From NCBI RefSeq assembly GCF_001425205.1, contig NZ_LMDW01000012.1:640360-682453 (forward strand): DNA of 42,094 nt, in the 5' to 3' direction. A model generated the notes under the pieces. That model worked only from the letters and a program-made list of their open reading frames with translations, had not been told where the DNA came from and made no database searches. Within the stretch, counting starts at the first letter, position 1; each line of letters opens with the position of its first letter. Position numbers and translations under genes: made by a program. This DNA is from Variovorax sp. Root411. GTDB lineage: Bacteria > Pseudomonadota > Gammaproteobacteria > Burkholderiales > Burkholderiaceae_C. Below, piece after piece: positions 8,694 through 17,549 of the stretch.

Positions 8694-10285
8694 GGTGTGT
8701 CGGCGGTGACCGGAGTCGAATCGGAAACGGGGGGAACCGTCGGCGGGGTGGCGGCGCGTCCGGTTGCGTCGCTGAATGCGGCGGCCAGCAGCGATTGTTC
8801 GCTCCATTCGCCGCGCTCGAACACCGCGACCAGCCGGCCCGCGCTCATCACGCCGATGCGGTCGCACATGGCCATCAGTTCGCGCAGGTCGCTCGACACC
8901 ATCAGCAGTGCCTTGCCGGCGTCGGTCATGCGGTCGAGTTCGGCGTACAGGTCGGCACGCGCGCCCACGTCCACGCCGCGCGTGGGTTCGTCGAGCAGCA
9001 GCACCTTGCATTCGCGGTGCAGCCAGCGCGCGAACACCACCTTCTGCTGGTTGCCGCCGCTCAGCGTGGCCACCGGTTGTTCGATGCTGCGCGAGCGGAT
9101 GCGCAGCAGCTCCACCAGCCGCTGCGCAATGCCGCGCTCCTTGGCGCGCTGCAGCCACCCGGCATGGGAGATGGCGCCGAGGTCGCTCAGCGTGGCGTTG
9201 ACGCGGATCGACTGCGGCAGCAGCAGTCCTTGCGACTTGCGGTCTTCTGTGACCAGCCCGATGCCGGCGCGGATGGCCTGCATCGGCGAGCGCCAGCCCT
9301 TGCGCGCGTGCTGCGTGGGCTGGCCGTGTTCATAGAGGGAGATGTCGCCGCGGTCCGCGCGGTCGGCGCCGAACAGCAGGCGCACCAGTTCGGTCCGGCC
9401 GGAGCCGACCAGGCCGGCCAGGCCCATGACTTCGCCCGCGCGCAGGTCGATGTCGACGTCGCGCACGGCCTGCGCCCGGCCGATGCCGCGCGCGCTCAGC
9501 AGCACCGGGCCTGCCACGCGGCGGTCGCGGCCTTCATGCTCGTGCACCGCGCGGCCGACCATGCGCTGCACCAGTTCGGATTCGCGCACGCCGGCCATGG
9601 CGCGCACGTCCACCAGCCGGCCGTCGCGCAGCACCGCCACGCGGTCGGCGATGCGTTGCAATTCTTCAAGACGGTGCGACACGTAGACGATGGCCACGCC
9701 GCGCGCCTTCAGCAGGTCGATCTGCTCGAACAGGTGCGCGGTTTCGCGCGGCGTGAGCATGGCGGTAGGCTCGTCGAGCACCAGCACGCGCGTGTCGTCC
9801 TGCAGGTTGCGCGCAATCTCGACCATCTGTTGCTGGCCGATGCCCAGCCGCGCGACGGGCGTGGCCGGGTCGATGTTCTGCATGCCGATCTTGGCCAACT
9901 GCTGCGCCGCCAGCTCATGCAGCTTGCCGCGGCGAATCCAGCCGGTCTTGTTGGGCAGCCGGTCGAGCAGCAGGTTCTCGGCCACCGACAGCGTGGTGAC
10001 GAGTCCGAGCTCCTGCATGACCATGCGCACGCCCAGCCGCTCGGCGTCGCGCCGCGAGCCGGGCGCAAAGGGCTGGCCATCGAGCAGCATCCGGCCGCGC
10101 GTGGGCTGCACCAGGCCGCAGACGATCTTGGAAAGCGTGCTCTTGCCGGCGCCGTTCTCGCCCGTGAGGGCCAGCACTTCGCCGGCGTTGAGCACGAGCG
10201 AGACGTCGTCCAGCACCGGCGCCGCATAGTCCTTGCCGAGCGCGCTCAGCGAGAGCACTGGCGTACTGCGATCGTTGTCAGCCAT
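8690..10285 (-). CDS. rbsA: Ribose ABC transporter ATP-binding protein (two fused ATPase domains)
   Basis: The 531-residue protein is a tandem ATPase. Domain 1 has Walker A GENGAGKST (residues 42-50) and Walker B VLVLDEPTAML (~170). Domain 2 has the degenerate Walker A typical of sugar importers (GLVGSGRTEL, ~290), the signature TLSGGNQQKV (~405) and Walker B VLLLDEPTRGVD (~430). It powers ribose import with RbsC and RbsB at the inner face of the membrane. The gene overlaps rbsC by four bases. It is separated from rbsB by a 125-nt gap that holds a structured repeat, so its expression level may be set apart from that of rbsB. Confidence 0.95.
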   Translation of the reverse strand: MADNDRSTPVLSLSALGKDYAAPVLDDVSLVLNAGEVLALTGENGAGKSTLSKIVCGLVQPTRGRMLLDGQPFAPGSRRDAERLGVRMVMQELGLVTTLSVAENLLLDRLPNKTGWIRRGKLHELAAQQLAKIGMQNIDPATPVARLGIGQQQMVEIARNLQDDTRVLVLDEPTAMLTPRETAHLFEQIDLLKARGVAIVYVSHRLEELQRIADRVAVLRDGRLVDVRAMAGVRESELVQRMVGRAVHEHEGRDRRVAGPVLLSARGIGRAQAVRDVDIDLRAGEVMGLAGLVGSGRTELVRLLFGADRADRGDISLYEHGQPTQHARKGWRSPMQAIRAGIGLVTEDRKSQGLLLPQSIRVNATLSDLGAISHAGWLQRAKERGIAQRLVELLRIRSRSIEQPVATLSGGNQQKVVFARWLHRECKVLLLDEPTRGVDVGARADLYAELDRMTDAGKALLMVSSDLRELMAMCDRIGVMSAGRLVAVFERGEWSEQSLLAAAFSDATGRAATPPTVPPVSDSTPVTADTP

Positions 10286-10297
10286 CGATGGGCAACC

Positions 10298-10411
10298 TCA
10301 TTCATTCATTCCAGAAACACCACGGAACCGGCTTCGCCGGGCCGTTGGTGTTGCCCCCGGTAGGGGGTTGGCGCGCGCGACACGAAGTGCGCGAAGCCTG
10401 GGGGCGAGCAT
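10298..10411 (-). other. Repeat-borne short ORF (37 codons) linking rbsB to rbsA
   Basis: The ATG shares a base with the rbsB stop (TAATG). The frame reads MLAPRLRALRVARANPLPG, then ATPTARRSRFRGVSGMNE, and stops 12 nt before the rbsA ATG. It has no ribosome site of its own, so any translation would be by re-initiation. Its first half resembles the ORFs at 36091, 37699 and 39125. No function is claimed. Confidence 0.35.
10316..10408 (-). repeat. Structured intergenic repeat, copy 2
   Basis: Read on the minus strand it begins CTCGCCCCCAGG two bases after the rbsB stop codon and ends with a large hairpin. Outer arms are AACACC/GGTGTT; inner arms are ACGG/CCGT and CCGGC/GCCGG around a GAA loop. 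The ACGG/CCGT pair replaces GCGG/CCGC, GAGG/CCTC or GTGG/CCAC of other copies, a compensating change. It sits between the gene for an abundant binding protein and its ATPase, like the E. coli malE-malF REP elements that protect upstream mRNA. Confidence 0.92.
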
Positions 10412-11355
10412 TATTTCGTGACCAGCACCACGTCGGTCTTCACTTCGGCAGGCATGGCCGATTGCGCCTTCTTGTCGGCGATGGCCTTCAGCGCGGTCTC
10501 GATGCCGAACACGGCCTGCTTGGCAGCGAACTGGTCGGCGGTGGCGAGCACGCGGCCGTCCTTGAGCATCGGCTTGATGGCGCCGATGTTGTCGTAGCCC
10601 ACCACCAGCACCTTGCCGGTCTTGCCCGCGGCCTTGACCGCGGCCACGGCGCCCAGCGCCATGCTGTCGTTGCCCGCGAGCAGCGCCTTCAGGTCGGGGT
10701 GCTCGCGCATCATGCCGGCGGCCACCGTGTTGCCCTTGTCGATTTCCCACTGGCCCGACTGCACGCCCACCACCGTTGCGCCGGCGGCCTTCATGGCATC
10801 TTGATAGCCCAGCGTGCGCTGCTGTGCATTGAAGGTGGTCGACACGCCTTCGATGATGCCGACCTTGTCGCCGGCCTTCAGCTCCTTGGCGAGCGCATCG
10901 CCCACCAGCTTGGCGCCGGCGCGGTTGTCGGGGCCGACGAACGGCACCTGGATGCCCTTTTCCTTGAGCGCGGCCGCGTCGAGTTGGTTGTCGATGTTGA
11001 CCACCAGGATGCCCTTGTCGATGGCCGCCTTGATCACCGGCACCAGCGCCTTCGAATCGGCCGGCGCGATGACCAGTGCGTTGATCTTCTGCGCCACCAT
11101 CTGCTCGACCATCTTGATCTGGGCGGCGGTGTCGGTCTCGTCCTTGATGCCGTTGGCCACCAGCGTGTATTGGGCGGCATGGGCCTTCTGGTGTGCCTTG
11201 GCGCCGTCTTCCATGGTGCGGAAGAATTCGTTGGCCAGCGACTTCATGACCAGCGCGACCTTGGGCTTGTCCTGTGCGAGGGCGGGCGTTCCGGCAATGG
11301 CGCCCAGCAGCGTGAGGGCGGCAGCGCTTTGCAGGGTACGGCGGGTGAACTTCAT
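10411..11355 (-). CDS. rbsB: Ribose ABC transporter substrate-binding protein
   Basis: The 314-residue periplasmic protein has a signal peptide (MKFTRRTLQSAAALTLLGAI, cleavage probably after ALA|QD). The type I sugar-binding fold follows: VALVMKSLANEFFRTMEDGA, VIAPADSKALVPVIKAA, VVNIDNQLD, ALLAGNDSMALGAV and VVGYDNIGAI. These match RbsB-type receptors. It delivers ribose to RbsAC. The start at 11355 follows AGGAGAC. It is the first gene of the operon, behind a paired LacI-type operator. Ribose specificity rests mainly on the neighbouring rbsK and rbsD. Confidence 0.92.
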   Translation of the reverse strand: MKFTRRTLQSAAALTLLGAIAGTPALAQDKPKVALVMKSLANEFFRTMEDGAKAHQKAHAAQYTLVANGIKDETDTAAQIKMVEQMVAQKINALVIAPADSKALVPVIKAAIDKGILVVNIDNQLDAAALKEKGIQVPFVGPDNRAGAKLVGDALAKELKAGDKVGIIEGVSTTFNAQQRTLGYQDAMKAAGATVVGVQSGQWEIDKGNTVAAGMMREHPDLKALLAGNDSMALGAVAAVKAAGKTGKVLVVGYDNIGAIKPMLKDGRVLATADQFAAKQAVFGIETALKAIADKKAQSAMPAEVKTDVVLVTK

Positions 11356-11429
11356 GGTGAATGTCTCCTGGGATGGTTGATCAGAGCGGTACGCCGGTCT
11401 TTGCCGGGGGCTCCGATGTTAGCCGAGGG

Positions 11430-11451
11430 AAACGTTTGCGCAAACGTTTGC
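11430..11451. promoter_or_regulatory. Double LacI/GalR-type operator upstream of rbsB
   Basis: AAACGTTTGCGCAAACGTTT (11430-11449) is a perfect 20-bp palindrome made of two AAACGTTT boxes whose centres are 12 bp apart; the second box is flanked to give GCAAACGTTTGC. AAACGTTT with a central CG is the classic LacI-family core and close to E. coli RbsR and PurR sites. It lies 75 bp upstream of rbsB and overlaps a possible minus-strand promoter (TTGCGC, 16 nt, TAACAT). The expected ligand is the RbsR-like protein of this operon. Confidence 0.85.
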
Positions 11452-11532
11452 TAATCGGGGCTAACCCTGATGTTTTGGGGCGGGGAACGAGGGCTCGAAG
11501 CCCTGCCGGACCGGCCCGCAGTCACGCTCGCC

Positions 11533-11538
11533 TAAAAT
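11533..11538 (+). promoter_or_regulatory. Candidate -10 box (TAAAAT) for ychF
   Basis: TAAAAT lies 25 nt before the ychF start, followed by the ribosome site AAGAGGA. No convincing -35 is seen. Confidence 0.35.
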
Positions 11539-11563
11539 CCGCGGTTACCCAAGAGGACCCCCC

Positions 11564-12655
11564 ATGAGTTTGCAATGCGGCATCGTCGGCCTGCCCAACG
11601 TCGGTAAATCCACCCTTTTCAATGCGCTGACCAAGGCCGGCATCGCGGCCGAGAACTATCCGTTCTGCACCATCGAGCCCAACGTGGGCGTGGTGGAAGT
11701 GCCCGATCCGCGGCTTGCGCAACTGAGCGAGATCGTCAAGCCCGAGCGCATCGTGCCCGCCATCGTCGAGTTCGTCGACATCGCCGGCCTGGTGGCCGGT
11801 GCGAGCACGGGCGAAGGCCTGGGCAACAAGTTTTTGGCGCACATCCGAGAGACCGACGCCACCGTCAACGTGGTGCGCTGCTTCGACGACGAGAACGTGA
11901 TCCACGTGGCCGGCAAGGTCGACCCGATCTCCGACATCGAAGTGATCCAGACCGAACTCTGCCTGGCCGACCTCGCCACGGTCGAGAAGGCGCTGCATCG
12001 CCACACCAAGGTGGCCCGTTCGGGCGACAAGGACGCGCAGAAGCTCGTCGGCCTGCTCGAGCGCTGCCAGGCCGCGCTGAACGAGAACACGCCCGTGCGC
12101 GCGCTCGAGTTCACGAAGGAAGAGCAGCCACTGGTGAAGAGCTTCACGCTGATCACAGCCAAGCCCGCGATGTTCGTGGGCAACGTGGCGGAAGACGGCT
12201 TCGAGAACAACCCCTACCTCGACCGCCTGCGCGAGTACGCCGCCAAGCAGGGCGCGCCCGTGGTCGCCATCTGCGCCAAGATCGAAGCCGACCTGGCCGA
12301 GATGGACGACGAGGACAAGAAGATGTTCCTCGCCGAGATCGGCCAGGATGAGCCGGGCCTGAATCGCCTGATCCGCGCCGCCTTCAAGCTGCTGGGCCTG
12401 CAGACGTATTTCACCGCCGGCGTGAAGGAAGTGCGCGCCTGGACCATCCACATCGGCGACACCGGCCCGCAGGCGGCCGGCGTGATCCACGGCGATTTCG
12501 AAAAGGGCTACATCCGCGCCCAGACCATCGCGTTCGATGACTACATCGCCTTCAAGGGCGAGCAGGGCGCGAAGGACGCGGGGAAGATGCGTTCGGAAGG
12601 CAAGGAGTACGTCGTGAAGGATGGCGACGTGATGAACTTCCTGTTCAGCTCGTAA
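11564..12655 (+). CDS. ychF: Redox-regulated ATPase/GTPase YchF (Obg family)
   Basis: The 363-residue protein begins [20 protein letters not shown], with the P-loop GLPNVGKST at residues 9-17, then the switch regions ([13 protein letters not shown] and [19 protein letters not shown]). It ends in a TGS domain ([41 protein letters not shown]). The usual NKxD guanine motif is absent, as expected for YchF, which binds ATP. The family associates with ribosomes and affects stress responses. AAGAGGA precedes the ATG. Length matches the family closely. The stop is followed five bases later by repeat copy 3. Confidence 0.97.
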   Translation: MSLQCGIVGLPNVGKSTLFNALTKAGIAAENYPFCTIEPNVGVVEVPDPRLAQLSEIVKPERIVPAIVEFVDIAGLVAGASTGEGLGNKFLAHIRETDATVNVVRCFDDENVIHVAGKVDPISDIEVIQTELCLADLATVEKALHRHTKVARSGDKDAQKLVGLLERCQAALNENTPVRALEFTKEEQPLVKSFTLITAKPAMFVGNVAEDGFENNPYLDRLREYAAKQGAPVVAICAKIEADLAEMDDEDKKMFLAEIGQDEPGLNRLIRAAFKLLGLQTYFTAGVKEVRAWTIHIGDTGPQAAGVIHGDFEKGYIRAQTIAFDDYIAFKGEQGAKDAGKMRSEGKEYVVKDGDVMNFLFSS

Positions 12656-12660
12656 TAGGA

Positions 12661-12752
12661 CTCGCCCCCAGGCTGCGCGCACTTCGTGTCGCTTCGCCTT
12701 CCCCCTGCCGGGGGCGACACCTGAGGCCCGGCGGAGCCGGTTCCTCGGTGTC
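12661..12752 (+). repeat. Structured intergenic repeat, copy 3
   Basis: It begins CTCGCCCCCAGG five bases after the ychF stop and ends with a hairpin whose outer arms are GACACC/GGTGTC and inner arms GAGG/CCTC and CCGGC/GCCGG. Where other copies have ATG in the same phase after the stop, this copy has ATA, so it carries no linking ORF. It separates ychF from the GST gene on the same strand. Confidence 0.92.
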
Positions 12753-12835
12753 TCGCGAAAGGGCTCGCTGGGCTTTCGAGGATGTTGTTGGATAGACTCC
12801 GCGCGCCCTCTCTTTCCTCCACAAGGCCCGCCCCC

Positions 12836-13510
12836 ATGGTCACCGTCCATCACCTCAACAACTCCCGCTCGCAGCGCGTGCTCTGGCTGCTCGAAGAGCT
12901 CGAGCTGCCCTACGAGATCGTCCACTACCAGCGCGATCCGCAAACCAGTCTGGCGCCCGCTTTGCTGCGGGCCATCCATCCGCTGGGCAAATCCCCGGTC
13001 GTCACGACGCAGGACGGACTCACGCTCGCGGAGTCGGGCGCGATCATCGAGACGCTCATCGAGCGCTACGGCAATGGCCGCCTCGCGCCCGCGGCGGGTT
13101 CGCCCGAAGCGCTGCGCTATCGCTACTGGCTGCATTTCGCCGAAGGCACGGCGATGTCGCCGCTGCTTCTGAAGCTGGTGTTCGACCGTATCGAGACGAG
13201 CAAGATGCCCTTCTTCGCGAAGCCCATCGCCAAGGCCATCGCGGCAAAGGCGAAGTCGGCGTTCATCAACCCGAACATCGCGAACCACCTGAACTACATG
13301 GAAGCCGAACTCGGCAAGAGCGAGTGGTTCGCGGGCGATGCCTTTACGGGCGCCGACATCCAGATGAGCTTCGTGGTCGAAGCCTCGCAGGCGCGCGGCG
13401 GGCTCGATGCGAAGCGGCCGAAGCTGATGTCGTACCTGGAGCGCATCCACGCGCGTCCCGCGTACAAGCGCGCGCTCGAGCGCGGCGGGCCCTACGCGCT
13501 GTTGAGCTGA
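12836..13510 (+). CDS. Glutathione S-transferase family protein
   Basis: The 224-residue protein has an N-terminal thioredoxin-like GST domain (MVTVHHLNNSRSQRVLWLLE, then the cis-proline region HPLGKSPVV and the glutathione-contact motif LAESGAIIETLI). An all-helical C-terminal domain follows (WFAGDAFTGADIQMSFVVEA). It is presumably cytosolic and conjugates or isomerises substrates with glutathione; the substrate cannot be read. The ATG at 12836 is preceded by AAGG; the longer frame from 12782 lacks such a site. The stop codon abuts the stop of the convergent YqaA-like gene with no spacer. Confidence 0.9.
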   Translation: MVTVHHLNNSRSQRVLWLLEELELPYEIVHYQRDPQTSLAPALLRAIHPLGKSPVVTTQDGLTLAESGAIIETLIERYGNGRLAPAAGSPEALRYRYWLHFAEGTAMSPLLLKLVFDRIETSKMPFFAKPIAKAIAAKAKSAFINPNIANHLNYMEAELGKSEWFAGDAFTGADIQMSFVVEASQARGGLDAKRPKLMSYLERIHARPAYKRALERGGPYALLS

Positions 13511-13975
13511 TCAGAAGACCTGCAGCAGCGCCACCGTCATGGTGATGTAGCGCAGGAATTTCCCGATGGCCATGTAGACGACGCATGGCCAGAACGGCAG
13601 CTTGAGCCAGCCCGCCACCGCGCACAGCGGATCTCCCACCAGCGGCAGCCAGCTGAGCAGGCAGGCCTTCGGGCCGAGCCGCTCCAGCCAGCCCAGAACC
13701 CGCACATGGTGTTTCGAGTGCGAGTATTTGTCCGCCACCTTGTGCGCGCCGTAGCCCATCCACCAGTCGACTGCACCCCCCAGCGTGTTGCCGATGGTCG
13801 CCACCGCGATGGCCGGCCAGAACATGTCGGGGTTGAGCTTGAGCAGCCCGAAGAGAAAAGGCTCGGAGCCCACCGGCAGCAGCGTGGCCGAGACGAAGGC
13901 TGCGACGAACAGGGTCGACAGACCGTACTGCGGCAGCGCCAGCAGCGCCATGAGGGAGTCGAGCCACGCTTGCAT
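13511..13975 (-). CDS. YqaA family inner-membrane protein (DedA/SNARE-associated type)
   Basis: The 154-residue membrane protein has four or five hydrophobic segments. It carries the DedA-like pattern of a small residue-rich loop (FVSATLLPVGSEPFLFGLL), then GNTLGGAVDWWMGYGA and a C-terminal span with WLPLVGDPLCAVAGWLKLPF. YqaA proteins are short relatives of the DedA family; their function is not settled, though DedA proteins are implicated in lipid and proton transport. The start at 13975 is chosen because the residues upstream of it (to 14068) are polar and cysteine-rich and look untranslated. Confidence 0.8.
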   Translation of the reverse strand: MQAWLDSLMALLALPQYGLSTLFVAAFVSATLLPVGSEPFLFGLLKLNPDMFWPAIAVATIGNTLGGAVDWWMGYGAHKVADKYSHSKHHVRVLGWLERLGPKACLLSWLPLVGDPLCAVAGWLKLPFWPCVVYMAIGKFLRYITMTVALLQVF

Positions 13976-14098
13976 AAGTTCGGCGCAGTATAGGCAGCGC
14001 CTGTCTCGCAATCTCGTGGGAGAAAGCCCCGGAATGCACCGGTGTTTACACGGGGACCCAGGCCGCAAATCGTTTCAGTCGCTGAAATGCGGCGTGGC

Positions 14099-14104
14099 TA
14101 CAAT
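14099..14104 (+). promoter_or_regulatory. Candidate -10 box (TACAAT) for dusB-fis
   Basis: TACAAT is 46 nt upstream of the dusB ATG in the 175-bp divergent gap. A TTTCAG-TCG-CTGAAA inverted repeat (14073-14087) lies just upstream, where a regulator could bind. No strong -35 is visible. Confidence 0.3.
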
Positions 14105-14150
14105 CGTGCCTCATTTTTCAGCAGCCGAACGCGCACCGCTCCTCTTCCAA

Positions 14151-15215
14151 ATGACCTTGCAGATCGGCACCCACACGCTGGAAAACCGCCTGTTCGTCGC
14201 GCCCATGGCCGGCGTGACGGACCGGCCCTTCCGCATGCTGTGCCGCGAACTGGGCGCCGGCTACGCGGTCAGCGAGATGGTCACGTCGCGCAAGGAACTC
14301 TGGGGCACGCTCAAGACGTCGCGCCGCGCGAACCACGACGGCGAGCCCGGCCCCATCGCGGTGCAGATCGCCGGCACCGACGCGGCCATGATGGCCGAGG
14401 CCACGGTCTACAACATCGAGCGCGGCGCGCAGATCATCGACATCAACATGGGCTGCCCGGCCAAGAAGGTCTGCAACAAGTGGGCCGGGTCGGCGCTGAT
14501 GCGCGACGAGCCGCTGGCGCTTGAAATCGTTCAGGCCGTGGTCGACGCCGCGCAGCCCTTCAACGTGCCGGTCACGCTCAAGATGCGCACCGGCTGGAGC
14601 GAAGAGCACCGCAACGCGGTGAAGCTCGCGCGCGATTTCGAAGCGGCCGGCGTGCAGATGCTCACGGTGCACGGCCGCACGCGCGAGCAGGGCTACAAGG
14701 GTTCCGCCGAGTACGACACCATCGCGGCCGTGAAGGCCGCGGTGCGCGTGCCGGTGGTGGCCAACGGCGACATTCGTTCGCCGGAGAAGGCACGCGACGT
14801 GCTTGCGGCGACCGGCGCCGACGCGGTGATGATCGGCCGCGCCGCACAGGGCCGGCCGTGGATCTTCCGCGAGATCGCGCATTTCCTGGAGACCGGCACG
14901 CATCGCGCGCCGCCGCTGGTGGCCGAAGTGCGCCGCCTGCTGCTCGACCATCTGGTGGAGCACTATGCGCTGTACGGCGACTACAGTGGTGTGCGCACGG
15001 CGCGCAAGCACATCGGCTGGTACGTGCGCACGCTGCCCGACGGCGAAGCGTTCCGCGCACGAATGAACACCATCGAGGACTGTGCCGAGCAGCTGCGCGC
15101 GGTCGGCGGCTATTTCGACGGGCTGGCGGATCGCATGGACCGCATGCCCGTGCAGCACCTGGCGGACGAAGAGGCGTCGTCGGGTGAAGAGGAGGCGGCT
15201 TGCGCCGTCGATTGA
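14151..15215 (+). CDS. dusB: tRNA-dihydrouridine synthase DusB
   Basis: The 354-residue flavoenzyme starts [20 protein letters not shown], followed by [23 protein letters not shown]. The catalytic cysteine is in [20 protein letters not shown], with FMN-binding [30 protein letters not shown] and [16 protein letters not shown]. DusB reduces specific uridines in tRNA to dihydrouridine with NADPH. The C-terminal ~20 residues are acidic. It is directly followed by fis, the conserved dusB-fis pairing of proteobacteria in which translation of dusB can affect fis expression. The upstream in-frame extension from 13785 overlaps the divergent gene and is rejected. Confidence 0.94.
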   Translation: MTLQIGTHTLENRLFVAPMAGVTDRPFRMLCRELGAGYAVSEMVTSRKELWGTLKTSRRANHDGEPGPIAVQIAGTDAAMMAEATVYNIERGAQIIDINMGCPAKKVCNKWAGSALMRDEPLALEIVQAVVDAAQPFNVPVTLKMRTGWSEEHRNAVKLARDFEAAGVQMLTVHGRTREQGYKGSAEYDTIAAVKAAVRVPVVANGDIRSPEKARDVLAATGADAVMIGRAAQGRPWIFREIAHFLETGTHRAPPLVAEVRRLLLDHLVEHYALYGDYSGVRTARKHIGWYVRTLPDGEAFRARMNTIEDCAEQLRAVGGYFDGLADRMDRMPVQHLADEEASSGEEEAACAVD

Positions 15216-15232
15216 GAAAAAGAGAAGAAGCA

Positions 15233-15469
15233 ATGAGCAAGAAACATATCGAGGACTGCGTGCGCACCAGTCTGGACAGCTACTTTCGCGATCTGCGCGG
15301 CACCGAACCCGACGGCATGTACGAGATGCTCGTGCGCGTGGTCGAGAAACCCCTGCTCGACGTCGTCATGACGCGCGCGGAAGGCAACCAATCCAAAGCC
15401 GCGCAATGGCTGGGCCTGAATCGCAACACGCTTCGCAAGAAGCTGGTCGAACACAAACTTTTGAAATAA
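15233..15469 (+). CDS. fis: DNA-binding protein Fis
   Basis: The 78-residue product ends with the Fis helix-turn-helix ([21 protein letters not shown]) and has the dimerisation helices before it ([32 protein letters not shown]). Fis bends DNA and controls rRNA and growth-phase genes in enterics. The protein is shorter at its N-terminus than E. coli Fis (98 residues), as is common in betaproteobacteria. The ATG at 15233 follows AGAGAAGAAG, 17 nt after the dusB stop. Confidence 0.93.
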   Translation: MSKKHIEDCVRTSLDSYFRDLRGTEPDGMYEMLVRVVEKPLLDVVMTRAEGNQSKAAQWLGLNRNTLRKKLVEHKLLK

Positions 15470-15486
15470 CTCCACGGCATATCCCC

Positions 15487-17094
15487 ATGGCCCAGACCGC
15501 ACTCATCTCCGTTTCCGACAAGACCGGCATTCTCGAATTCGCCCAGGCGCTGCATGCGCTGGGCATCAAGCTGCTGTCCACCGGCGGCACCGCCAAGCTG
15601 CTGGCCGATGCCGGCCTGCCCGTGACCGAAGTGGCCGACCACACCGGCTTTCCTGAAATGCTCGACGGCCGCGTGAAGACGCTGCACCCGAAGATCCACG
15701 GCGGCCTGCTTGCGCGCCGCGACCTGCCCGCGCACGTGGCGGCCATCAAGGAACACGGTATCGACACCATCGACCTGCTGGTGGTCAACCTGTACCCGTT
15801 CGAAGCCACCGTGGCCAAGCCCGGCTGCACGCTCGAAGACGCGATCGAGAACATCGACATCGGCGGCCCGGCCATGGTGCGCAGCGCGGCCAAGAACTGG
15901 AAGGACGTGGGCGTGCTGACCGACGCATCGCAGTACGCCGTGGCGCTGGCCGAACTGAAGGCCGGCGGCAAACTCAGCGACAAGACCAAGTTCGCGTTCT
16001 CGGTCGCCGCGTTCAACCGCATCGCCGACTACGACGGCGCCATCAGCGACTATCTCTCCGCTATCGACTTCGACGCCAGCATTGGTCAGCCTGCGCCCAA
16101 GCGCTCGCTGTTCCCGGCGCAAAGCAACGGCCGCTTCGTGAAGGTGCAGGACCTGCGTTACGGCGAGAACCCGCACCAGCAGGCCGCGTTCTACCGCGAC
16201 CTGTACCCGGCGCCCGGTTCGCTCGTGTCGGCCAAGCAGCTGCAGGGCAAGGAACTCAGCTACAACAACATCGCCGACGCCGATGCGGCGTGGGAGTGCG
16301 TGAAGAGCTTCGACGTGCCCGCTTGCGTGATCGTGAAGCACGCCAACCCCTGCGGCGTGGCCATCGGCAAGGACGCGGCCGAGGCTTACTCGAAGGCCTT
16401 CAAGACCGATCCGACTTCGGCCTTCGGCGGGATCATCGCCTTCAACCGCCCGGTCGACGGCGCAACGGCGCAAGAGATCAGCAAGCAGTTCGTCGAAGTG
16501 CTGATGGCGCCCGACTACACGCCCGAGGCGCTGGAACTGTTCCAGGCGACCAAGAACCGGCAGAACGTGCGCATCCTCAAGATCTCGCTGCCGCCGGGCG
16601 GCGCGAGTGATTGGGACAACGGCCGCAACGCAATGGACGTGAAGCGCATCGGCTCAGGCCTGTTGATGCAGACTGCCGACAACCACGAACTGTCGATCGA
16701 TGGCCTGAAGGTGGTCAGCAAGAAGCAGCCGACGCCGCAGCAGCTGCAAGACCTGCTGTTCGCATGGAAGGTCGCGAAGTACGTCAAGAGCAACGCGATC
16801 GTGTTCTGCGCCAACGGCATGACCATGGGCGTGGGCGCGGGCCAGATGAGCCGCCTCGATTCGGCGCGCATCGCCAGCATCAAGGCCGAGCACGCCGGCC
16901 TGTCGTTGAAGGACACGGCCGTGGCCAGCGACGCCTTCTTCCCGTTCCGCGACGGCCTCGACGTGGTGGTCGATGCCGGTGCGAGCTGCGTCATCCAGCC
17001 GGGCGGCTCGATGCGCGACCAGGAGGTGATCGATGCCGCCGACGAGCGCGGCGTGGTGATGGTGTTGTCGGGCGTTCGCCACTTCCGCCACTGA
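15487..17094 (+). CDS. purH: Bifunctional AICAR formyltransferase/IMP cyclohydrolase PurH
   Basis: The 535-residue enzyme has an N-terminal MGS-like IMP cyclohydrolase domain ([20 protein letters not shown], then [31 protein letters not shown]). Its C-terminal AICAR transformylase domain includes [31 protein letters not shown] with the catalytic Lys-His, [14 protein letters not shown] and [15 protein letters not shown]. It catalyses the last two steps of IMP synthesis. The start at 15487 lies 17 nt after the fis stop, so dusB, fis and purH probably share a transcript. A strong intrinsic terminator follows at 17122-17171. Confidence 0.97.
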   Translation: MAQTALISVSDKTGILEFAQALHALGIKLLSTGGTAKLLADAGLPVTEVADHTGFPEMLDGRVKTLHPKIHGGLLARRDLPAHVAAIKEHGIDTIDLLVVNLYPFEATVAKPGCTLEDAIENIDIGGPAMVRSAAKNWKDVGVLTDASQYAVALAELKAGGKLSDKTKFAFSVAAFNRIADYDGAISDYLSAIDFDASIGQPAPKRSLFPAQSNGRFVKVQDLRYGENPHQQAAFYRDLYPAPGSLVSAKQLQGKELSYNNIADADAAWECVKSFDVPACVIVKHANPCGVAIGKDAAEAYSKAFKTDPTSAFGGIIAFNRPVDGATAQEISKQFVEVLMAPDYTPEALELFQATKNRQNVRILKISLPPGGASDWDNGRNAMDVKRIGSGLLMQTADNHELSIDGLKVVSKKQPTPQQLQDLLFAWKVAKYVKSNAIVFCANGMTMGVGAGQMSRLDSARIASIKAEHAGLSLKDTAVASDAFFPFRDGLDVVVDAGASCVIQPGGSMRDQEVIDAADERGVVMVLSGVRHFRH

Positions 17095-17121
17095 AATTCC
17101 GCCGCTGCTGAAGCGGTGCGG

Positions 17122-17171
17122 AGCCGGGCCGTTCGTTAGCGTTTTGCTGGCATACGCGGCCCGGCTTTTTT
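17122..17171 (+). terminator. Intrinsic terminator after purH
   Basis: Perfect 10-bp arms AGCCGGGCCG (17122-17131) and CGGCCCGGCT (17157-17166) are followed by a run of six T. The 25-nt loop is long; it contains the last codons of the broken tetR-like gene on the other strand. Confidence 0.85.
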
Positions 17172-17529
17172 CTTGGCCGGTGCTTCTTCTTCGTTGCCGG
17201 CCTGCGCTGCGCCTGCGCCCATTCGATGTAGGCATGGCCGATGGCGCCGAAGCGCACCAGCGGCGATGCGTCGGCCGCTGCCGCCACGGCTTCTTGCACA
17301 TGCGCACGCAGCCGCTGCGTCGCCTGTACGGCCACCGCCGTCAGCAACGCAGTCTTGGTGGCGAAGTGGCGAAAGGGCGCGCCCGGCGACACGCCCGCGC
17401 GCTTGGCCGCTTCGCGCACGCTGAGCTTGTCGAGCCCGTCGCGTTCGATCAGCTCCACGGCCGCCTCGATCAGCGCTTCGCGCAGGTTGCCGTGGTGATA
17501 GCGCGTGGCAATCCGACTTTTTCATCCAT
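17136..17529 (-). pseudogene. Broken TetR-family regulator gene
   Basis: One frame encodes a typical TetR DNA-binding domain: YHHGNLREALIEAAVEL, then DKLSVREAAKRAGVSPGAPF and HFATKTALLTAV. In that frame there is no ATG upstream; a TGA lies just before it. Adding one A to the A5 run (T5 at 17518-17522) would open ATG GAT GAA AAA AGT CGG ATT, giving MDEKSRIATRYHHGNL, a normal TetR start. After AYIEWAQAQ the ligand-binding domain is missing, and a basic tail ending AKKKAGPRMPAKR and a stop at 17136 appears in another frame. I infer two lesions: a 1-nt loss and an internal deletion. A short regulator starting at the GTG at 17458 is a less likely alternative. Confidence 0.7.
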
Positions 17530-17549
17530 CGTTCCGGCTGGAGTTTTTC

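Noticed and set aside
13785..14150. N-terminal extension of DusB
   Set aside because: It would overlap the divergent YqaA-like gene and lies upstream of the family's normal start [15 protein letters not shown].
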